From: Collinsella sp.
Lineage (GTDB): Bacteria > Actinomycetota > Coriobacteriia > Coriobacteriales > Coriobacteriaceae
DNA length: 19,785 nucleotides
Assembly (NCBI GenBank): GCA_019414205.1
Contig: DXML01000008.1
Span: 1 to 19,785 of the forward strand
Direction: 5' to 3'
Shown: piece by piece, positions 16,128 through 19,785 of the stretch
Layout of the letters: every line of letters starts with the position of its first letter
Numbering within the stretch: position 1 is the stretch's first letter
Program-made: the position numbers and the translations under genes
The notes under the pieces: generated by a model
The model's database searches: none
Told to the model about the DNA's origin: nothing
What the model saw: only the letters and a program-made list of their open reading frames with translations

Positions 16128-17983
16128 TGGCAGACGAGACCAAGACCCAAATTCCCAAGCTCACCCGTCAGCGTGGACCCATGGGCCGCATGGGCGGCAT
16201 GCGTCGCGGCGAAAAGGCCAAGGACTTTAAGGGCACCATGAGGCAGCTGCTCGGCTATATCGGCCAGCACAAGGTTGCCGTGTTTGTCGCCGTCGCCTTT
16301 GCCGTATGCTCGGTCATCTTTAACATTGTGGGACCCAAGGTACTCGGCCAGGTTACGACCAAGCTGTTCGAGGGCCTGGTTGCCAAGGTCAACGGCACCG
16401 GCGATGTCGACTTTAACTGGATCGCCAAGACGCTCGGCTTTTTGCTCTGCCTGTATCTGGCGAGCTCTGCCTGCAGCCTGATCCAGGGCTGGCTCATGAC
16501 CGGTGTCACGCAAAAGATCTGCTACCGCATGCGCAAGGAGATTGCCGCCAAGATTGCCGTCGTGCCGATGAGCTACTTCAACGGCCACAGCAAGGGCGAC
16601 GTGCTCAGCCGCATCACCAACGACGTCGATACGCTGGGTCAGTCGCTCAACCAGAGCGTGACGCAGCTCATCACGTCGGTGACGCAGATTATCGGCGTGC
16701 TCGTCATGATGCTGTCGATCAGCCTGCCGCTCACCGGCGTCACCGTGCTCACGCTGCCGGCAGCCGCAATTATCTTGATGGTGATGATTCACTTCTCGCA
16801 GCCGTACTTCCGCGAGCAGCAGCAGGTCCTGGGCGCCGTCAACGGCATTATCGAGGAGGACTTTGCCGGTCAAAACGTCATTCAGGTGTTCGACCGCGCC
16901 GAGGCCTCAATCGAGGAGTTCGACCGTCAAAACGACCGCCTGTTTATTAGTGGCTGGCGTTCGCAGTTCCTGTCGGGCCTGATGATGCCGCTTATGAGCT
17001 TGGTGGGCAACATGGGCTACGTGGGCGTCGTCGTGGTGGGCGCGCAGCTCGCGCTGACCGGCAATGCCACGCCCGGCGACATTCAAAGCTTTATCCAGTA
17101 CGTTCGCAACTTTACGCAACCCGTGCAGCAGCTGGGCAACGTGAGCAACACGATGCAGTCGATGGCAGCTGCCACCGAGCGTGTGTTTGAGTTCCTGGCC
17201 GCGCCCGAGGAGGAGCAGAAGGCCGACGCGCAGATTCCCGAGAAGCGCCCCGGCCACGTGGAGTTTGACCATGTCAAGTTTGGCTATACGCCCGACAAGA
17301 CCATCATCCACGACTTTAGCTGCGAGGCGCAGCCCGGCCAGACCATCGCCATCGTCGGCCCCACCGGCGCCGGCAAGACCACGCTCATTAAGCTGCTGCA
17401 GCGCTTCTACGATGTGGACGACGGTTCGCTGCGTGTCGAGGGCGTCGACGTGCGCGACTGGGACCGCGCGGCGCTGCGCGGCGAGTTTGCCATGGTGCTG
17501 CAGGATACCTGGCTGTTTAACGGCACCATCCGCGAAAACATCCGCTACGGACGCCCCGATGCGAGCGATGCCGAGGTCGAAGCCGCTGCACGTGCCGCAC
17601 GCTGCGACCACTTTATCCATACGCTCGCCGGCGGCTACGACTTTATGATCAACGAGGAGGGCACTAACCTGTCGCAGGGTCAGCGCCAGCTCGTGACCAT
17701 CGCCCGTGCCATTTTGGCCGACCGCCCGGCGCTGATTCTGGACGAGGCGACCTCCAACGTCGATACCCGTACCGAGGAGCTTATTCAGCGTGCCATGGAT
17801 GCGCTGATGCAGGGCCGTACCAGCTTTGTTATCGCGCACCGCCTGTCCACGATCCGCAACGCCGACGTGATCTTGGTAATTCGCGACGGCGACATCGTCG
17901 AGAAGGGCACGCACGACGAGTTGCTCGCCCAGGGCGGCTTCTACGCCGACCTGTACAACTCGCAGTTCGACGAAGCGGCGTAA
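16127..17983 (+). CDS. ABC exporter half-transporter with canonical ATPase site
   Basis: This 618-residue half-transporter partners the preceding gene. It has about six transmembrane segments (about residues 45-310) and an ATPase domain with Walker A GPTGAGKTT (411-419), Q459, Walker B LILDEATS with catalytic E540, and H571 in VIAHRLSTI. Its signature is LSQGQ (515-519) rather than LSGGQ. In heterodimeric exporters the degenerate Walker B of one chain pairs with a degenerate signature of the other, and this pair fits that rule. The N-terminal 35 residues are basic and G/M-rich. The start codon overlaps the previous stop by one base (TAATG), so translation is coupled. A strong terminator follows. 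The substrate, probably a drug or lipid-like compound, is unknown. Confidence 0.94.
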   Translation: MADETKTQIPKLTRQRGPMGRMGGMRRGEKAKDFKGTMRQLLGYIGQHKVAVFVAVAFAVCSVIFNIVGPKVLGQVTTKLFEGLVAKVNGTGDVDFNWIAKTLGFLLCLYLASSACSLIQGWLMTGVTQKICYRMRKEIAAKIAVVPMSYFNGHSKGDVLSRITNDVDTLGQSLNQSVTQLITSVTQIIGVLVMMLSISLPLTGVTVLTLPAAAIILMVMIHFSQPYFREQQQVLGAVNGIIEEDFAGQNVIQVFDRAEASIEEFDRQNDRLFISGWRSQFLSGLMMPLMSLVGNMGYVGVVVVGAQLALTGNATPGDIQSFIQYVRNFTQPVQQLGNVSNTMQSMAAATERVFEFLAAPEEEQKADAQIPEKRPGHVEFDHVKFGYTPDKTIIHDFSCEAQPGQTIAIVGPTGAGKTTLIKLLQRFYDVDDGSLRVEGVDVRDWDRAALRGEFAMVLQDTWLFNGTIRENIRYGRPDASDAEVEAAARAARCDHFIHTLAGGYDFMINEEGTNLSQGQRQLVTIARAILADRPALILDEATSNVDTRTEELIQRAMDALMQGRTSFVIAHRLSTIRNADVILVIRDGDIVEKGTHDELLAQGGFYADLYNSQFDEAA

Positions 17984-18016
17984 ATTCTGCCACAGGGAAC
18001 GAATAACGCCCGAGAA

Positions 18017-18049
18017 CGGGGGCGCAGGACAACCTGCGCCCCCGTTTTT
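18017..18049 (+). terminator. Intrinsic terminator of the ABC exporter operon
   Basis: CGGGGGCGCAGG (18017-18028) and CCTGCGCCCCCG (18033-18044) form a perfect 12-bp stem with an ACAA loop, followed by TTTTT (18045-18049). This is a textbook intrinsic terminator 34 bp after the second ABC gene. Confidence 0.95.
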
Positions 18050-18104
18050 GTTCTGCGGCCCTTGAGCCGCCTCCCCTGGGACCTGATTGACAGCCCCTTC
18101 GAGG

Positions 18105-18342
18105 CCCCGTGGGCAAAAAAGGGCAAATATGAGTACTGTTACTTTTTTAGTATCAGCCAAAACAGCCTCAAACGACCTCCTTGCGGCCTCTATACGCCTT
18201 CAAATTAATCAAAACGCCCGTTAGCGGGCTTCTGCGTGCCAACGTTAATGAACATATTTTTCACTTTGTCTATTATCTTGCTAGACCGATATGATACTAA
18301 GATAGCAACCGTACTCATATTTGGCATTTTTTGCCCGCGGGG
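18105..18342. repeat. MITE-like unit with 51-bp terminal inverted repeats
   Basis: The arms 18105-18155 and 18292-18342 are inverted copies, identical at 44 of 51 positions, including a perfect AAATATGAGTAC and AGTATCA. They bracket 136 bp of AT-richer DNA that contains a GCCCG/CGGGC mini-hairpin. I see no transposase and no clear target-site duplication. It could be a small non-autonomous element or two copies of an intergenic repeat. Confidence 0.6.
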
Positions 18343-18424
18343 TGTTTCCTGGGGAACCGACAACAGCCTTAGGGTCGCGCGCGGTGCCACTCCCTCCCGA
18401 CATCCGCCGACGTTTACCCAGATA

Positions 18425-18463
18425 AAACCTGCCAAAATAAACCTGTCCCTTTTTGGCAGGTTT
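18425..18463. repeat. 13-bp perfect hairpin upstream of aroF promoter
   Basis: AAACCTGCCAAAA (18425-18437) and TTTTGGCAGGTTT (18451-18463) form a perfect inverted repeat just upstream of the aroF -35. It could be an operator, a palindromic repeat or the end of an upstream transcript. Its distance from the start site argues against aroF attenuation. Confidence 0.6.
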
Positions 18464-18478
18464 CGGGGTAACAAGGGC

Positions 18479-18507
18479 TTGCACTTTAGCGTGCGACAGC
18501 GGATAAT
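18479..18507 (+). promoter_or_regulatory. aroF promoter
   Basis: A -35 TTGCAC (18479-18484) and a -10 GATAAT (18502-18507) are separated by exactly 17 bp. Transcription would start near 18514, giving a leader of about 48 nt, too short for a leader-peptide attenuator. Regulation is therefore more likely by repressor or by feedback on the enzyme. Confidence 0.65.
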
Positions 18508-18561
18508 GCCGAACACTCAACAGTACGCTTATTGCTCTTTCTATAGATTGAGGAGGCCCCT

Positions 18562-19593
18562 ATGGCCATGGAATTCAAACGCAAGTTGCCGATCCCCATG
18601 GAGATCCGCGAGGAAATGCCGCTTTCTGCCGAGCTTACCGCCAAAAAGCAGGCATTTGACGCCGAGGTCGCCAAAGTCTTTACCGGTGAGGACGCACGCA
18701 AGGTGCTCATCATCGGCCCGTGCTCTGCCGACCGCGAGGATTCGGTGCTTGAGTACATGAACCGACTGGCCAAGACCGCCGAGGAGGTCAAGGACAAGCT
18801 CATCATCATTCCGCGCGTCTACACCAATAAGCCGCGTACCAAGGGCACCGGTTACAAGGGTCTTCTACACAACCCCAACCCCGAGGCTCCCGACGACCTG
18901 CTCGAGGGCGTCAAGGCCATCCGCCATATGCACCTGCGCGTTATTGAAGAAACGGGCTTCTTTACCGCCGATGAGATGCTCTACCCGTCCAACTACCAGT
19001 ACCTCGTTGACCTGCTGAGCTATGTTGCCGTGGGCGCACGCTCGGTCGAAAACCAGGAGCATCGCCTGGTGTCGAGCGGCATTTCGGTGCCCGTCGGCAT
19101 GAAGAATCCCACTGCCGGCTCTACCACCGTTATGCTCAACTCCATTTACGCCGCGCAGGCGCACCAGAGCTTCATCTTCCGCAACTGGGAGGTCGAGTGC
19201 GGCGGCAATCCGCTCGCGCACGCCGTTATGCGTGGCTACATCGGTCTCGACGGTCGCACCTACCCCAACTACCACTACGAGCACCTGGAGCGCCTGGCCG
19301 AACGCTACACCGAGCACGCCGGCTATGCCAATCCGGCAGCGGTCATCGACTGCAACCACGACAACTCGGGTAAGCGCCCGCTTGAGCAGTATCGCATTTG
19401 CAAGGAGGTGCTCGACAGCTGCCGCCGCAACGAGTCCATCTCCAAGCTGGTCAAGGGCTTTATGATCGAGTCCTACTTGGAGGATGGCAACCAGCCGGTC
19501 GACGGCGGTGTCTTTGGCAAGTCCATCACCGACCCGTGCCTGGGCTGGGAAAAGACCGACTGCCTCATCCACGAGATCGCGGAGCGGGTTTAG
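18562..19593 (+). CDS. aroF: Class I DAHP synthase (3-deoxy-7-phosphoheptulonate synthase)
   Basis: This enzyme condenses phosphoenolpyruvate and erythrose-4-phosphate in the first step of the shikimate pathway to aromatic amino acids. The 343-residue protein is of the AroF/AroG/AroH type. GPCS (52-55) includes metal ligand C54, and KPRT (90-93) contacts phosphoenolpyruvate. CNHDNSGK supplies the histidine ligand, IESYLEDGNQ supplies E303, and KSITDPCLGW supplies D324. The length is close to E. coli AroG (350), but the protein is clearly divergent (for example VGMKNPT), so the feedback amino acid cannot be predicted. GAGGAGG lies six bases before the ATG; a second ATG lies two codons later. 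It is a single-gene unit with its own promoter and a strong hairpin directly after the stop codon. Confidence 0.95.
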   Translation: MAMEFKRKLPIPMEIREEMPLSAELTAKKQAFDAEVAKVFTGEDARKVLIIGPCSADREDSVLEYMNRLAKTAEEVKDKLIIIPRVYTNKPRTKGTGYKGLLHNPNPEAPDDLLEGVKAIRHMHLRVIEETGFFTADEMLYPSNYQYLVDLLSYVAVGARSVENQEHRLVSSGISVPVGMKNPTAGSTTVMLNSIYAAQAHQSFIFRNWEVECGGNPLAHAVMRGYIGLDGRTYPNYHYEHLERLAERYTEHAGYANPAAVIDCNHDNSGKRPLEQYRICKEVLDSCRRNESISKLVKGFMIESYLEDGNQPVDGGVFGKSITDPCLGWEKTDCLIHEIAERV

Positions 19594-19620
19594 TTACGCG
19601 GTTTTGCCAAACCGCGTAAC
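19593..19620 (+). terminator. Hairpin immediately after aroF
   Basis: A perfect 12-bp stem (GTTACGCGGTTT 19593-19604 with AAACCGCGTAAC 19609-19620, TGCC loop) begins on the last base of the stop codon. It has no U-run after it; a 3' protecting hairpin or terminator role is likely. Confidence 0.65.
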
Positions 19621-19633
19621 CAGTTGACGCTGC

Positions 19634-19732
19634 AAGCCCGCCAGAGCGGCAATCTGCCTTTCAACTTCGGCGGCATGACCAGAAGGTCAATGCCGCCTCG
19701 TTTCAAGGCACCTTGCTCGCTCTGGCGGGCTT
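19634..19732. repeat. Nested palindrome downstream of aroF
   Basis: The outer arms AAGCCCGCCAGAGCG (19634-19648) and CGCTCTGGCGGGCTT (19718-19732) are a perfect 15-bp pair. Inside lie TGCCTT/AAGGCA and an inner GGCGGCAT/ATGCCGCC stem that also pairs GACC/GGTC. The design resembles the palindrome at 8159-8339. The GGGCTTT end resembles a terminator on the plus strand. Confidence 0.75.
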
Positions 19733-19785
19733 TCGCTCATATGACCCAATCCGCTGTCAAGAGCCACAATGGCCCCGCCGACCGC

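Larger units (their letters stand above)
17984..18561. other. 578-bp intergenic region rich in inverted repeats
   Basis: The stretch between the exporter operon and aroF contains an intrinsic terminator (18017-18049), a 51-bp inverted repeat pair (18105-18155 and 18292-18342) with a small hairpin between its arms, a 13-bp perfect hairpin (18425-18463) and the aroF promoter. I see no convincing gene; a 103-codon minus-strand frame runs through the repeats. Confidence 0.7.

Noticed and set aside
16907..18160. 417-codon minus-strand open frame opposite the second ABC gene and terminator
   Set aside because: It runs through the intrinsic terminator and an inverted repeat arm and has no domain; antisense shadow.
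18205..18516. 103-codon minus-strand open frame upstream of aroF
   Set aside because: It is translated mainly from inverted repeats. The two repeat arms give similar peptides, but only 3 of 7 base differences are synonymous, so there is no coding signal.

Overview
The window looks like part of the chromosome of an anaerobic, fermentative, moderately high-GC Actinomycetota, most likely a gut Coriobacteriia of the Collinsella type. This rests on the base composition, on Shine-Dalgarno starts with some GTG starts, and on the gene content: pyruvate formate-lyase, a sucrose PTS, a ketodeoxygluconate permease and a MarR-controlled heterodimeric exporter. The taxon is inferred from these traits, not from a database match. 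I see no rRNA, tRNA, CRISPR array, transposase or phage gene.

Layout. The first 12-13 kb lies on the minus strand. Positions 253-2113 hold pflA (pyruvate formate-lyase activase) preceded by a degV-family gene. Positions 2391-8009 form a sucrose/fructoside block. In transcription order it contains a LacI-family regulator, a divergent GH32-like protein, a PTS EIIBC permease and a canonical GH32 sucrose-6-phosphate hydrolase. AAACGTTT-type operators sit at the regulator gene, at the GH32-like promoter (two copies) and just upstream of the PTS gene. Positions 8336-10724 hold a pyruvate formate-lyase split into two genes: a 683-residue catalytic chain that ends before the glycyl-radical domain, and a separate 83-residue gene carrying that domain. 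Positions 11194-13065 hold an SDR dehydrogenase followed by a KdgT-type permease. After a divergent promoter region, the plus strand carries marR and two overlapping ABC exporter half-transporter genes (13315-17983), a strong terminator, a 578-bp intergenic stretch rich in inverted repeats, and a class I DAHP synthase (18562-19593).

How the genes work together. Sucrose or a related fructoside would enter as a phosphorylated sugar through the PTS and be cleaved by GH32, under LacI-type control. Pyruvate from glycolysis would be split to formate and acetyl-CoA by the two-piece PFL, activated by PflA. A LacI-type operator core in the long pfl leader hints that sugar signalling and PFL expression may be linked. 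KdgT and the SDR suggest uptake and oxidation or reduction of a keto-deoxy sugar acid.

The most interesting point is the naturally split PFL. The two genes together encode about one normal PFL. They are separated by 85 bp containing two perfect hairpins, an extended -10 motif and a good ribosome binding site, and they are followed by a very long nested palindrome. Other points worth a second look are a 13-bp motif recurring upstream of several genes (twice as tandem pairs 20-21 bp apart), a MITE-like inverted-repeat unit near aroF, the divergent GH32 protein, and an ABC exporter with a large extracellular insertion.
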